Shown: positions 33,471 through 44,758 of the stretch, in pieces | How positions within the stretch are numbered: position 1 is the stretch's first letter | How the letters are laid out: every line of letters begins with the position of its first letter | Assembly: GCA_030704615.1 (NCBI GenBank) | Contig: CM060732.1 | Location: 35,507,053 to 35,571,052 of the forward strand | DNA from: Takakia lepidozioides | Taxonomy: Eukaryota > Streptophyta > Takakiopsida > Takakiales > Takakiaceae | Direction of reading: 5' to 3' | DNA: 64,000 bases | Position numbers and translations under genes: made by a program | Notes under the pieces: generated by a model | Databases searched by the model: none | Told to the model about the DNA's origin: nothing | Seen by the model: the letters and a program-made list of their open reading frames with translations, nothing else

Positions 33471-33642
33471 AGTTATACAGAGGCAGAGACACAACTCCCA
33501 ACCTATCTGCTTGATAATGATGCTTTGTCCATTGTTGCCCTAATATAGGTGTCGCCCTGTTGTTGCCTTTGCCAATACGAGCCTAGGTATTGCAGATACC
33601 ACTGGATCCAGTTTTTAACCCCAGTATTATAAACATGAATAC

Positions 33643-33992
33643 CAGTGTTGGGAGGTTCTTTGATTCAGCTACAAACCCCCGGAGACTATCAAAAAGGTTA
33701 TATGGATATATAACCGTGGTTCTCAGAAAAACAAAGAACCAGCAAAGGCTCATGACTGCCGGTTACGTAGTTTTGAGATAACCTCCTTGAAAACCGTCAA
33801 AGATCCGCCAAAGACCCACTGGTTATTTGATGAAAACCGCCGGTTCTTTGAGGTTCTTACAATTAACCGGAACCGGTGGTTCTTTCCATAAAAAATAAAT
33901 GAAAAAACCGAAACCGGAGGTTCTTTGAACTAAAATTTTGTGAAAACCGGAACCGGAGGTTATGTAAGAAATCAAATAACCGCCCAACACTG
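33643..33992. mobile_element. Non-autonomous hAT-type MITE, second copy
   Basis: Begins CAGTGTTGGGAGGTTCTTTG and ends CAAATAACCGCCCAACACTG. Flanks ATGAATAC (33,635-33,642) and GTGAATAC (33,993-34,000) match at 7 of 8 positions. Length (350 bp) and interior resemble the copy at 29,000-29,348. Confidence 0.8.
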
Positions 33993-34714
33993 GTGAATAC
34001 CAGCCCGGTCGGTACTCTGGTTGATAACCAGCCACACCCTATTACCAGTCCAACCTTGGTATAGTCTAAGCTGCAAAATCTCAGACAGGATATTATCCCA
34101 ACAATTCAAAGGTATGCGTATTGGACTCGGACACTAAAGCTAGATGCTTCAAACACAAGGAAATTGATTGCAAGCAACTCATCATCCACACAAAGTGGTT
34201 TATACCCGTCTTGTTCCAATCAAGATGAGTAGCACAGCCCCGCGTAGGGGAAGCCGAGGGGGAACCAATCGATGATATTCTGATTTGAATGTTGCTACCA
34301 GGGAGAACAGCAAAAAAAATTCTCCAGCAATGAGTACAACTGAGCGTGCCAACCCTAGTGTTTATCGTAATTACACTTCCTACTTGATATTGCACATCAG
34401 CTCCCCAGGAAAGATCCAGGCTGCATGAGATACATCAGGTGTGTACACTAGCTACACATCCGGAGATACTTTAGAAACAATCACCAAAAGGCCAACCAAG
34501 TTTCAAGGATGTAAATATTCCGCAAAACTTTCCAGCCACTTCTCCTAATAGAGTCTAGTTCTTTGTCCTTTACACTGGAATGAAGGCTTGTCTCAAGAGA
34601 ATCACAAGTTTCCTGGAAAAAGTATGTGAGTTCCGTCCCTTGTTGACTCAGCAGCCCGCTAGTGACAGGATCTGTCATCAGATTAGCGTAGACTTGTGGC
34701 TGAGAAGAACTCCC

Positions 34715-35557
34715 CTACACACTCGGCACACCCACTTGGTAACTAGCAGGTAAGCTGATTGATCGAGTCAGTATGCCCGAGTGTCTCTTTTTCTCTTCTC
34801 TACAATCAGTGCCGTAACTTCCAGATACTCGACCATAATGATGTGCTGCTTTCTCATACGCTTTGGAGTTGCTAGTGCACTTGCATACATTGTGCATATC
34901 TGCAGTAGTCTTCACCATAGGGTAACTTGCACTACCAGTGCACCGGGAAGAGCTCTTGCTTTGGTGTGCACCCTTGATGCTTGGAGATTCTGGTGGAGAC
35001 CCCCCTCCACCCTGGACACCCCATACCATGAGTACATCATTCCGGCAAGAGCGAGGGTATTTGACAGTCTATGGTCTGACCAACATCAAGACGCCCTTTC
35101 ACTGTTAACAAGCAAACACCTGGAGCAGGCCGCCTAGAGCTTGCTTCAACCCCACCAATTTGACATATTTAGCTATCACTGTACCGTGTAATTAATATGC
35201 GACCAACACAACCCTGTAGGATTACTTGATTGAGATTAGCCTGTTCTTAACAGTACATGAGTTATACAAAAAAAAAAAACGGTGAATTAATTCTCACAAA
35301 TGTTTTAGAGGGTAAAGGTGTACCATGGCACATACCATTTCACTGGAGCTAGCACAGGTAGTGTGGTGGCTGCTTGTACACTCTTTGGCAGGTACATTCA
35401 CTGTGAGTGGCTGTGACTTCCCTTCCTTCGGCTCCTTAGTCAACTCCGCCACTTCCTTTAGTAGTTGCTTGTTCTCGTCTTCAAATTTCTTTGCCACCTG
35501 ACTGGCAAGATTTGCCTTGCGGAGCAGTGATGAATTTTCCACTCGCAATTGAGCAGT
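34715..35557 (-). CDS. bZIP transcription factor, C-terminal exons (partial)
   Basis: Two exons can be joined in phase: 35,557-35,336 (acceptor TTGCTCAG, donor GTATGT) and 35,011-34,715 (acceptor GTGTCCAG, stop). The first reads TAQLRVENSSLLRKANLASQ, KKFEDENKQLLKEVAELTKE, a leucine-zipper pattern close to plant bZIP proteins, whose zippers commonly read QLRVENSSLL. The second is Ser-rich and ends RHSGILTRSISLPASYQVGV. The DNA-contacting basic region should lie in an upstream exon, but I do not see it before the transposon relics at 36-38 kb. The gene is either split by a long intron or truncated. Confidence 0.5.
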
Positions 35558-36124
35558 CTGAGCAACAGGAAAACAATGGCATGCTAGGTTCATGGTAGAC
35601 CAACTCGTTTCCATGACCAGCGACTTCTGGCCAAACAAAACACGGAGGCAAGTCTCGTGCCAGTCCTATTGCAAGAAATGGAGCATGAAGGTAGAGTGGC
35701 TCACACCCAGTAACATGACTAGGAAGGCTGCAAAGAGGGGGGCCAAACGTTGGAATGTCTGCCAGCGATAGAAAAACTACCTTTTGAGGAGCACAGCAGT
35801 GCACTTGCCGGTCAACTTCTGAGTAGGTTGAAAAATCAACGGTGTAGCATGTACGTTGTGCAAAGTTACTAGGGCTCAGATACTCCAAGATAGAAGAGAT
35901 TTGCGAGAGCCTCAAGCACGCAGACCAACATAGAACAATTGCTTGATCTCGGTGAAGCCTGCAACCGTGTTTTTTCTTGAAAATGAACCGCCATGGTGTC
36001 TATCTTCTGATCTTCAAGATGAAGTACTCGGTCTTCGTCTTGTTGCCTCATCAGATGAATGAAAAGCTTCATGATCAAAAGAATGGAGACAACGTTGCAG
36101 CTTACATTATAAAAATGCTTAGGA

Positions 36125-36745
36125 TTTATAAAAGAGTGGAGACAAATGTAGCAGTGCAACAGGATGCGGACCGCGAATGCACCGGGTGCAATAAGAACAT
36201 ATCCGAACCAAAAAGTTTTTAGGGGGGGCCGGGTATGGGTGCCTTGAAAAAACTTGTAGATATCTAGATCCCGGGAATCAAAACTAATAGTGTTGATCCA
36301 GAGAGACAGAAAGCTAGAAAAAGAAGTGATGTTGAGATGTTCTAAGATGCAACTGCAAAGATATGCAAAGAGGCAAATATATGTGATTGAAACTATTTCA
36401 CTGAGATGACAGGAGAATAGTACCCTATCTCTTTTGCTAGAGAATAGACACAATAGAGAATGATTTAGATGCTCATCTAATACGCAACACTCGTCAGTCA
36501 TACACTTTAGTCATTTGCATGTCTTTGCAATTGCACTTTAGAACATATCAACATCACTCATATCCTACCTATGTGTCTTCAGAATCATCTCTTTGAGTTT
36601 TTTTATAGATATCTTGAAGTTTTTTTCGGAGCATAACCGGCCTCCCTAAAAACTTTTTAGTCTGCACTGTGCTACTATTGCACCCGGTGCATTCGCGGTT
36701 CCAATTTGTTGTACTGCTACATTTATAGTTCCAATCTTTTGTAGG
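36125..36745. mobile_element. Terminal-inverted-repeat element of about 600 bp
   Basis: Left arm (about 36,125-36,232) and right arm (about 36,638-36,745) are inverted copies containing AATGTAGCAGT, ACCGCGAATGCACCGGGTGC and AAAAAGTTTTTAGGG then GGCCGG. The interior shows no coding sequence. It is likely a non-autonomous DNA transposon. I could not define exact ends or a target duplication. Confidence 0.55.
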
Positions 36746-36751
36746 CCCAAA

Positions 36752-37728
36752 ATGCGCAAACCTGTGGTGGTAGGGAGACCAATTTGTTCGTACAATGGGT
36801 ACCTTTTTGAGCACGCATCCAAGTGGTTACATTACCATTTGTTTCCTATTTTGCTTCAGGAACGTAATCATTTGATATATTCAATTTCTTTGTTGAAAGA
36901 TCTGTCGAGTAGACAACTTCCTCGAGATGTGCTTCTATTCACCTTTGATGTGGAGTCATTGTACCCTAGCATTCCTACTGGGGACGGGCTTCGACGATTG
37001 AATAACATGATTACCGGCAAGCTCAAGTCACCCCGGTTTGAAGGACTCGTCATGAGTCTTTCTCACTTGGTCTTGGAGAACAACTATCTTCAATTTGGCT
37101 CGAGCTATTGGCATCAGATCTGAGGCATTGCAATGGGTAGCAATTTTGTTGTTGTGTATGCTTGTCTCTTTCTTTGCAGCTTAGAAAGAGAGTTGGCTTG
37201 CGCAGCAAGAGGTATATGGCCTTTGTACTACAAGAGATACATCGATGACGGATTTGGAGTCTGGGAAGGATCTCGGGCAAGTTTGGAGACTTGGCTCGAT
37301 CGATACAACTCTCTCAGTCCCACAATTCGCATTCAAAGGGTGATCTCTGACTCTACTGTTGACATTCTTGATATTCAATTCTTCAAGGGAGCTGATTTTG
37401 TCAATAGTGGGATTCTATCTTCGAGATGTCATCAGAAGGCACTCAACAGATATCAGTACTTGCCATGGACGTCCTGTCATCCGCGACACCAAAAACGAGC
37501 ATTCATCATTGGTGAGCTACGCCGATACACTTTGAGATAAAGCACATGTGCAGGTTTTTCAGAGATCATACGACTGTTCTATGAACGATTGCGTGCTCGA
37601 GGCTATCCAAAGTTTTTTATCTTAGAGTGTTTTAGACTATGTGACTATGCACAACGTGCTACACTGTTAGCTTCAGAATCCACTCGTAAGTTGATGGGTA
37701 AGCGGGCCCCCTTCGTTTCTGAAACTTG
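36752..37728 (+). pseudogene. Penelope-like reverse transcriptase, relic
   Basis: The frame reads VLLFTFDVESLYPSIPTGDG (first catalytic Asp), then an in-frame TGA at about 37,121 just before GIAMGSNFVVVYACLF, YYKRYIDDGFGVWEGS (Y-I-D-D at 37,238-37,249), SCHPRHQKRAFIIGELRRYT, another stop at 37,538, then LFYERLRARGYP in a shifted frame. SLYPSIP, the CHP-x-H-x-K block and RGYP fit Penelope-like RTs better than LINE or LTR types. No GIY-YIG endonuclease was found before the relic ends. Confidence 0.65.
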
Positions 37729-37902
37729 AGCATTCTCGATATAGTCAAGCTCTAAACCTTGGGGGAGTCCTAAACCCTAATTTGCATGAGCATCTTTTGA
37801 AAGTTAGCATCTTTTTACAAACCTATGGTTTGTTGGAAAAAAACGAGGAATATACGTTCCTATTTAGTTCGTGCTAAGTTACAATAGAGTCAATTATATT
37901 GA

Positions 37903-38060
37903 ATGAGATATTCTTGGCTTACAGACAAATTGGAAAAAATAATTTTTTCTTTTTTAGAAAAAAGACATTTTCTCGGCTAAATGAGATATTCTTGGCTTAC
38001 AGACATAAGTTGGAAAAAGAACTTTTTCTTTTTTAGAAAAAAAACATTTTCTCGGCTAAA
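37903..38060. repeat. Direct tandem duplication, unit about 80 bp
   Basis: Two copies of TGAGATATTCTTGGCTTACAG, TTTTTTCTTTTTTAGAAAAA and CATTTTCTCGGCTAA, differing at a few bases. Non-coding. Confidence 0.8.
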
Positions 38061-38565
38061 AGATACTTTTAGTTGTCTTTTTATCTTATGCTCTTTTTGA
38101 GACAACACTTATTCGACAGTATATAAGCTGGCAGTGAGGCTCATTGTACTTCACTCCATTTCTTTCTTCCCACTGAAGAGCTCAAATTTTGAGCGAAACT
38201 AGTCTGGGGCTTATAAAGATTTGCTAGTATTCTGCATATAAGTGTGTTTTATCTCACTTTCTCTTTTGTGTTGTTGTACCTTACTCATTTGTGTAACATC
38301 ACTCATTGTGTAACATGTGTAACATCACTCATTTCTTCAAGAAATCATCACTGCGAATGCTATTTCGAACTTTTCGACTTTTCCCAATGACTTGATTTTT
38401 CTGGAGTCCCGCAATATCCGCGTCTATGCATCCCATTGAGGATCGATGATGGTGTGCTCCAGACTGCTCTTCACCGTCACCAATCGATCCACCATCAAGA
38501 AGTTAGTGACAAAATGAGTTTCGCCTGGATTGTGGAGGCTGTATTTGGGTTCGTGCCTCTTATAT

Positions 38566-38688
38566 CCCGGTGAGCAGCCGAAGCTCCGAGTTGGCCCGGC
38601 GGCCAATTTGGGAGTTAGGCGCGCGCATCAAAGCGAGTAACTATGACTTGAAGGGAAGCTTACTGAAGTGAAGTGTGCGACACTTGGT
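38566..38688 (+). mobile_element. Chromovirus LTR, 3' fragment
   Basis: The last 120 or so bases match the end of the LTRs at 45,360-45,484 (GTCCCGGTGAGCAGCCGAAG ... GTGTGCGACA), followed by the primer-binding site TGGTATCAGAGC. The upstream part of the LTR is missing. Confidence 0.8.
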
Positions 38689-39188
38689 ATCAGAGCTTAG
38701 AGTTCAGTACGCGATCATCCTTGAGATCGGCCTCATCATGGGGTCGGGCAAGCCAAATCGAAAGCGGAACGGCCCGAAAAATGATGATCCTGATGAGCCC
38801 GATGGGGGCGACGTGTCACCGAAGCGGCAATTTGAGGAGGCGATTCATGCTTTTGAAGCAAGGCCGCTCAAGAATGGGAGGAATCTGGGAAGTCGGAGCC
38901 CGAGGACTTCCCGGAGGCTCCGCCAGACCAACAGACGTCTCCCATGCTAGCAGCCTTTTAGGACGGGTTGTTGGCGCAGTTTGGCGGGACGTTGAAAGAC
39001 GTGTTGAAGGCGGCTAATGCCACTTCCACTAAGGCAAAGTTTAAGGTAAAGCCTAAGGAACCCGGCACCTTCGAGGGCGTCCAAAATCGGAAGGCACTCA
39101 ACACCTGGCTCTTGGAGCTAGAGCAGTACTTCCAGGCGGCCAAGCTGAGTAACGAGGATCGGGTGGAAGTGGCTCCCACCTATTTGAG
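38689..39188 (+). pseudogene. Chromovirus gag fragment
   Basis: Begins at the ATG of MGSGKPNRKRNGPKNDD (about 38,738), frame-shifts, and continues with LAQFGGTLKDVLKAANATST and NTWLLELEQYFQAAKLSNED to VAPTYLR, where the SWIM transposon terminus starts. It parallels the gag at 45,540-45,990. Confidence 0.85.
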
Positions 39189-39265
39189 GAGGTTTGCTAT
39201 TTCATGAGCATGAGCGGCATGAGCGGCATGAGCAGAGTAGTAAGACAATCGGTTTTCATGAGCAG
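39189..39265 (+). repeat. CATGAGC-rich transposon terminus (copy C)
   Basis: GCTATTTCATGAGC then CATGAGCGG repeats. It joins gag sequence at 39,188 directly, so it marks the insertion boundary of the copy C element. Confidence 0.85.
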
Positions 39266-39567
39266 AAGTACAAATTTCGAAAATAAAAAACAATAAAAAA
39301 ACAATAATTTAATGCAATGTGTCAGGAAAAACAAATATATTATTCGGCCCCTTGAAGGGAAAATTGCAGTTTTGACAGTTGTGCTCATGATATTTCGTCT
39401 TCCGCTCATGCCAATTCCCAGCGACATGTGCAAATATGGCGCTGAATTTCGCGGTAATAGGGTCCGTAACCTGAAAAAACGGCGACGTATTTCGCGGTAA
39501 TAGGTCTCTCTGGCAAAAAACGGTGCCGAATTCCGCGGCTATAGGTCCCCTCATGACAGGTAATTTG
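39266..39567 (-). other. 3' subterminal region of SWIM transposon (copy C)
   Basis: AT-rich (AAAAACAATAAAAAAAC) and then palindrome-like phrases (GGCGCTGAATTTCGCGG, GGCGACGTATTTCGCGG, GGTGCCGAATTCCGCGG). It corresponds to 16,276-16,504. No coding sequence is supported. Confidence 0.6.
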
Positions 39568-39866
39568 GCGCCATTTTTCCAGTGCATGTTCGGACTTAGC
39601 CAGTTTTCGGCGCAAAATAGGGAAATTCGGCGCCATTTTTCCAGACACTGTACCAGTGCATGTTGGGACTTTGCCAGTTTTCGGCCCAAAAAGAGAAATT
39701 CGGCGCCATTTTTCCAGACACAGTACCAGTGCATGTTGGGACTTAGCCAGTTTTCGGCCCAAAAAAGAGAAATTCGGCGCCATTTTCCCAGACACAGGTA
39801 CCAGTGCATGTTGGGACTTAGCCAGTTTTCGGCCCCAAAAAGAGAAATTCGGCGCCATTTTTCCAG
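39568..39866. repeat. Subterminal tandem repeat, unit 63-73 bp, four units
   Basis: Each unit reads GGCGCCATTTTTCCAGACAC, a CAGTGCATGTTGGGACTTAG block and CCAGTTTTCGGCCC then AAAGAGAAATTC. The phrases GGCGCCATTTTTCCAG and GGACTTAGCC are also the arms of the long hairpins in the 0-20 kb fold-back, so both belong to one transposon family's ends. Confidence 0.85.
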
Positions 39867-40021
39867 AAATGGCCCCACAACTGCTTTTGTTGGATCTCAG
39901 TTTGAATGGAATATTGCCTCATTCCAGGAGTTTTGGGATGCATTTCATTACACTGCAAAACAAAGTCTGATACAGCAAAATGCATTTGAAAATATCCATA
40001 TGGAGGATTCCGTTTGCCCCA

Positions 40022-42886
40022 TCAATGATTTCTGGAATCCCTAAGGAGGAGTTTGTGCAGCTCGTTCACGCTCAACGCCGGTTCATGAATAAAGTCATCA
40101 ATAGTCACGTTCATCCTCAACCTCTTCAGGTAGATGTAATACAGATGCTTGCACGGATAATACTTCGAACCCTTCTTTGCTTCCATCAACGAGAAGTCCG
40201 TACAATTGCAAGTGGGCTCCACTCCAATCGTAATTGTGTATACATCGTCACGTACAGCCGAGCCGGCCGTTGCCATCCGATACACACGCCCAAGGCCGGG
40301 TGGGGGTACGTCCACGGAGCTCTGAATAGTGCAAGCCATCCCAAGAGCATTGGCAATCCGAGTCTCATTCAACTTGTTGGGAGGGTGTCGTCTTTTCACT
40401 CTTCCGAATCGCATTGTGGGATGTGCAGAATTGTCCAATCCGTCTCTACTGGACCGAGCAGTCTGCAATGGCTGGGTCTGAGGAACCGGAAATGCGTGGG
40501 CCGGGATGTCTGTGCGTTGCACCATTCGAAATCCTGCTGCAGATATAGCATCCGCCTCATTCTGAGAGAGGCTGCAACCCGGTGCAACAGGCCAGACGCC
40601 CGGAGGCTTCGGCATTCCCTGAATCCCGTACTTGGGCTTGCCAAATACACAGGTCATTATGTCGTGCCTACAGAACCAAAATGTCTGCGTTGTGGCGTGA
40701 GCAAATGTGGGAGTCAAAAATCTGCCGCTGAAACAAGGTGCAGGTACAGCATCGTGTGGGTTCCTCCGAATCATCTCACCACAGCGTGCTCTCGTATCCA
40801 CCCGGATGGCGCAGCACTTCCCTCGAAATGCCGGCAATGTCCTCGCAATTCTCCACTGTGACTCTGACACTCTTGTCTCCACAATGGGAATGTTGTAATG
40901 CTTTACTACAGATGGCTCGTTATGTTGTCGGGGCACGCGCCCTGTGCTCAAAGGAGATGGCGATCTTGAACGTGCAAGACTTGCGGTGCTCGACGAGACC
41001 TCCTTGGGCAACATCACCGGACCACGAGGGAGCGTGCGAATATTCTTGTCAGCGCGCCATGAATCCTCTTCTCCGCCAGGTGCCTCGTCAAGTCTTCGTC
41101 TCACTGGACGGGTATGAACATCTCCTTCCAAATGTTGGCCTCTTCGCAGCAATGGCGTGTCACGCCCGAAGGCCCTCTCGCAAGGCCACCGCCCACTTCC
41201 GAGGATTCTTCGATCTAGAGGCAGTCCGCATCAGCATTTCCTGCCTGTCCGGCCCCAAGCCCCACTGTTTCTCTTTCAAGAACTCGTTGTACCTGCATTG
41301 CTGCATAATTGACCTCACAATGTCCTCCGTTGTGGCAGTGAGGATGTCCACCAGATGCGCCGCAGAGGAGGCACGCCAGGAAGAGTGCACTGATTCGGCC
41401 ATGTTTGTTGTGGGCATGTCGGTGTCGGAGTCGAGACACATTTCCTGCACAAGCACATGTTCAGGTTACAAGCAAGTTACAAATATGGCCAAGAATAATA
41501 TTCAACGGGATGCGAATTCGTGCAACTCACCTCCCGCATATAGTCGCCGAACTGGAGAAAACGATAATGCCACCATGCTAGCCAACTGACCATTGCTCCC
41601 TCGTCTGATTTCCTTACAGCACCTGACGATGTCCACCAAGCCCGTATGCATGCAAACTGTGTCTCTGCATCATCCAAGGTGGGAGCGCGCTTCCACGCAA
41701 GGCACATGGAACGGTGCTCCTCTCTGAAATCTGGCGCCACGAGCCTGGTTGTGTACTGCGAAAGGCTCTGCAGAAAATGGAACCCACAAGATCTCTCCTT
41801 GCCTTCCATGGGAACATTGGGGTCTTGCCCGTACACCCTTAGGATGGCAGCCCAATTTGCTTGTGCGTTGTCCGCCATGAAACCACGGAAATTCGGAGGG
41901 GGCAATCCCGCCTTGGCCATCTGTTCGTTTATTCCCTGGCAAAGAAGCATCTCCGATTGTGTGTCCTCTCCTTTCATCTCACAAATAGCAATTGTCATTA
42001 GCATCCTGCAGTGGGTGTCGTAGACATGTGCACCCATTGTCACCCACTGGTGATTTGTAATTCGCTTGATATGGTCGAACATGACCCAACTGTTTGACAA
42101 GTTCCCACTCGTCATCCTGTCGACCAGTTCGACGCCGCTGCCAGGTGCACACGTGGACATTTTGAATACGAAACAACGATCTGCCTCAGTCCCTTGTCCT
42201 GGAAACCTACTTCCATGAATGTAGTCATATCCACATCGTCGCTTCACCTCCAGAATGGAGTGCATATCCGAGCCACGCCCAATTTTCTGTTTGCATGAGA
42301 CAATGTGGTTTCGGACATTCGGTGAACATACGTGGGACACCGACTCCAGCAATGCCTCCATTTCCTTCTCGTCGAGAGGAACTCTATCGGAGCCGTCTCC
42401 GACATAATTCTGGCCAATGCCATCTTATGGGCGGCTTGGAGCTGTATCTGTTTGGGTTTGGCACCCGGTCTCAACTTAACCTCCTCCTGAACGAGCTGCT
42501 CTGCTTCGTGGGCAGCCTCCCGCGAGTTCCCCCTCGCCAATTTATGACAATGGGAACCAACGTGTATGCAAGCTCGGGTGAGGTCAGGGAAACGGTGCAA
42601 CACATAGAACTGCTTGGCATTACAAACAGACATGCAGTGTGGTGGTTCTTTGCAATGCGCACACTTAAATGTGGAGTTCGGAACCTTCTCCTGAGCTCGA
42701 AATGGTTGGTGAGCTGTGCCTGTCCAATCGGTCTCGTTCCTTTGACCTCTGGATTTAAAGTGGAAGCAAGTTGGGGAGAAACACCGCAACGCACCCGCAC
42801 AAACAACGTAGCGCACCCGCACACCATCGAGCATCTTCATGCTGGTGGTTTTGGTAACGCACCAAGGATGACCGTCATGTTTTCTA
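40022..42886 (-). pseudogene. SWIM-type DDE transposase (copy C, nearly full)
   Basis: Read from 42,886: zinc-rich N-terminal module (CAHCKEPPHCMSVCN, CIHVGSHCHKLARGN), a middle region, then GFMADNAQANW with a catalytic-type Asp, ERSCGFHFLQSLSQYTTRL, a W-rich helical segment and MREE. An 86-bp GT-AG intron (41,530-41,445) joins to EMCLDSDTDMPTTNMAESVH. Further on are CCAIRVDTRARCGEMI and the SWIM zinc finger CNCTDFSLMEAKKGSKYYPC then KHLYYIYL (about 40,110-40,190). The C-terminus is at 40,022. One or more frameshifts (for example near 41,155 and 42,300) break it. The start lies beyond the chromovirus junction at 42,886. It would cut and paste the element DNA. Confidence 0.75.
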
Positions 42887-43008
42887 ATCCCCACCAAGGA
42901 GACGGCAACGGCGCAGGAGATGGGGCGACTTTACTTTGCCCACGTTTTCAAGCATCTGCATGGACTCCCGAAGGATATTGTCTCGGACCGCAATCCAACG
43001 TGGGGGTT
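42887..43008 (+). pseudogene. Chromovirus integrase fragment
   Basis: About 120 bp matching 49,117-49,230: ACCAAGGAGACGGCAACGGC through GATATTGTCTCGGACCGCAA. It has the same orientation as the gag fragment on the other side of the SWIM element, so the two are probably the flanks of one interrupted and deleted chromovirus. Confidence 0.8.
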
Positions 43009-43060
43009 GCAAATCCATGAGCATGAGCGGTGAGCGCATGAGCATGAGCAGAGTTTCCCG
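43009..43060 (+). repeat. CATGAGC repeat block
   Basis: CATGAGCATGAGCGG, GTGAGCGCATGAGCATGAGC. Another terminus-like block, directly after the integrase fragment. It may be the start of a further SWIM-family element now lost. Confidence 0.6.
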
Positions 43061-43624
43061 ACCCTCGCCTGAACCTACACCGAACCTACTCTAAGGTGGA
43101 GGTCGGGAACCAAAACTGTCGACTTAATGCATAGTGGTAACACTCCACGGAAATAGAAGGTCAAACGCCTATCACCATGGGCTGCAGGTGAGTTGTTGGA
43201 GTCGCCACCGACTATAGCACCACCCTCAAAATTGGCAAGTTTAGGCGATGTTAGGTGTTATGGTCGCCACCGACTATATCATCCCAGTGAAAGCTGCACC
43301 CAAGCTGGACCTGTTGTGTCTATAACTACATAGTTGAAACTACTTGTTCTTGAAATGGACACTGTTGAAGCGTGACTGTCTGTGAGGGAAGGAGTGTGCA
43401 CATGGGCATAAGTTTAATATTTGGGCATTGCGGCTGGCATGTCATGGCAATGGTCTTCATATCAATCAGCAGAGTACTAACCTGTTTCATTTGGATATTT
43501 GTTGCCGACAATTTAAAACTTCAGCAGACTAGGCTCAGCACTCCAACAATTCCAAACCAGGGGAATGTGAAGGGTTGGAGGATGGCGAGGATGTGAAGAT
43601 CATGCAATTAAGAAGACTGAACGT
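43061..43624. other. Gene-free spacer
   Basis: No supported gene. The short frames have no domain. It contains two copies of GTCGCCACCGACTATA (about 43,200 and 43,265). Confidence 0.5.
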
Positions 43625-44758
43625 CGACATTGGAGTAAAATTTTGCGCAACATTCAATTACACCCATATCACTGTACTTCATTTCCCTCCGCTTCCGATT
43701 CGCCTGCCTTTCATACCGTTTCCTAGCTTTGGCAATGTTGTACTTTGCGAGCTTCAACAAACGCTCGCGTTCTTCCAGTACCGCCGCTACTGCCGGTTCC
43801 TCAACGTCCTGGGCGGCCCAACTTGTCGGCACCAGAGGTGCTTTTCCATAGACCAATACGAAAGGGGAAACTCCCGTTGCGGAGTGTTCTGTGTTATTAT
43901 AACAGAACTCTGCCACGTCTAAGTGTTCCACCCAGTCTGTTTGGTCTGCCGTCACGTAATTCCGCAAGATCTGCTTCACTACGGAATTCACTCTTTTTGT
44001 TTGGCCGTCGGTCGTAGGTCGGAAGGCGGTGCTCATCTTCAGCCTCGTCCCCATCTTCTTCCAAAGTGTCCTCCAAAATTTACTTGTAAACTTTGGATCG
44101 CGGTCCGAGATAATATCCTTCGGGACTCCATGATGCTTTAAGACGTGGGCGAAGTAAAGTCGCCCTGTTTCCTGTGCCGTTGCCGTCTCCTTGGTGGGGA
44201 TGAAATGGCCATTTTACTCAACCTATCCACCACCACCATGATTGCATCGAATCCTTTTGACAACGGCATAGCAGTCATGAAATCCATCGAGACGCTTTCC
44301 CAAGTCACCTCTGGAATCGGCAAGGGTTGTAACAGCCCCGCTTGCTTTTTGTACTCGCTCCGGTTTTGTTGGCATGTGGTGCATGTCTTGACATACTTCT
44401 CTGCCTCCTCCCTCAGTTTGGGCCAGAAATACTCTTTCTTCAAGAGTGCCGCAGTGCGCTTGGCTCCGTCGTGGCCCGCAAGCGGGCTATCATGGCATTC
44501 TCTCAAGAGGCTATCTCTGATCCCTCCCTTCGGCACGTAGAGACGCTTTTGCTTATACCGGAGCAGTCCATTTTGCAAGTGGAACTGTGATTTAACCCCC
44601 ATCCTCAAGTCCTGCATCACGGACTTTGCCAGCTCATCCTTCCGGCAAGCCTTCCGGATCTTCCTTTGGAGCGCCGTCTCGCCCCTGTACACCAACAAGA
44701 GCTGTTGCTTTCTACTTAAAGCATCGGCCACCACGTTGTCCCGTCCCGGTTTGTACTG
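43625..44758 (-). pseudogene. Host chromovirus, RNase H end and integrase (minus)
   Basis: Read from 44,758: KPGRDNVVADALSRKQQLLL, the H2C2 region HDSPLAGHDGAKRTAALLKK then CTTCQQNR, WESVSMDFMTAMP with the first catalytic Asp, and VNSVVKQILRNYV after an interruption. It ends near 43,625 within the integrase C-terminus; no chromodomain remains. It joins across the inserted element to the segment starting at 51,726. Confidence 0.9.
44754..44758. repeat. Target site duplication TACTG (left)
   Basis: TACTG immediately precedes the 5' LTR and is repeated immediately after the 3' LTR at 51,726-51,730. The joined flanks match the intact sequence around 48,560 in reverse complement. Confidence 0.9.

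Noticed and set aside
35869-36501. 210-codon minus-strand ORF
   Set aside because: Cys/Leu/Phe-rich with no motif, crosses the inverted-repeat element at 36.1 kb and has no splice context.
40022-41589. Plus-strand ORFs of 280-290 codons across the SWIM transposase
   Set aside because: They are antisense to a frame with recognisable motifs, a spliced intron and a SWIM finger.
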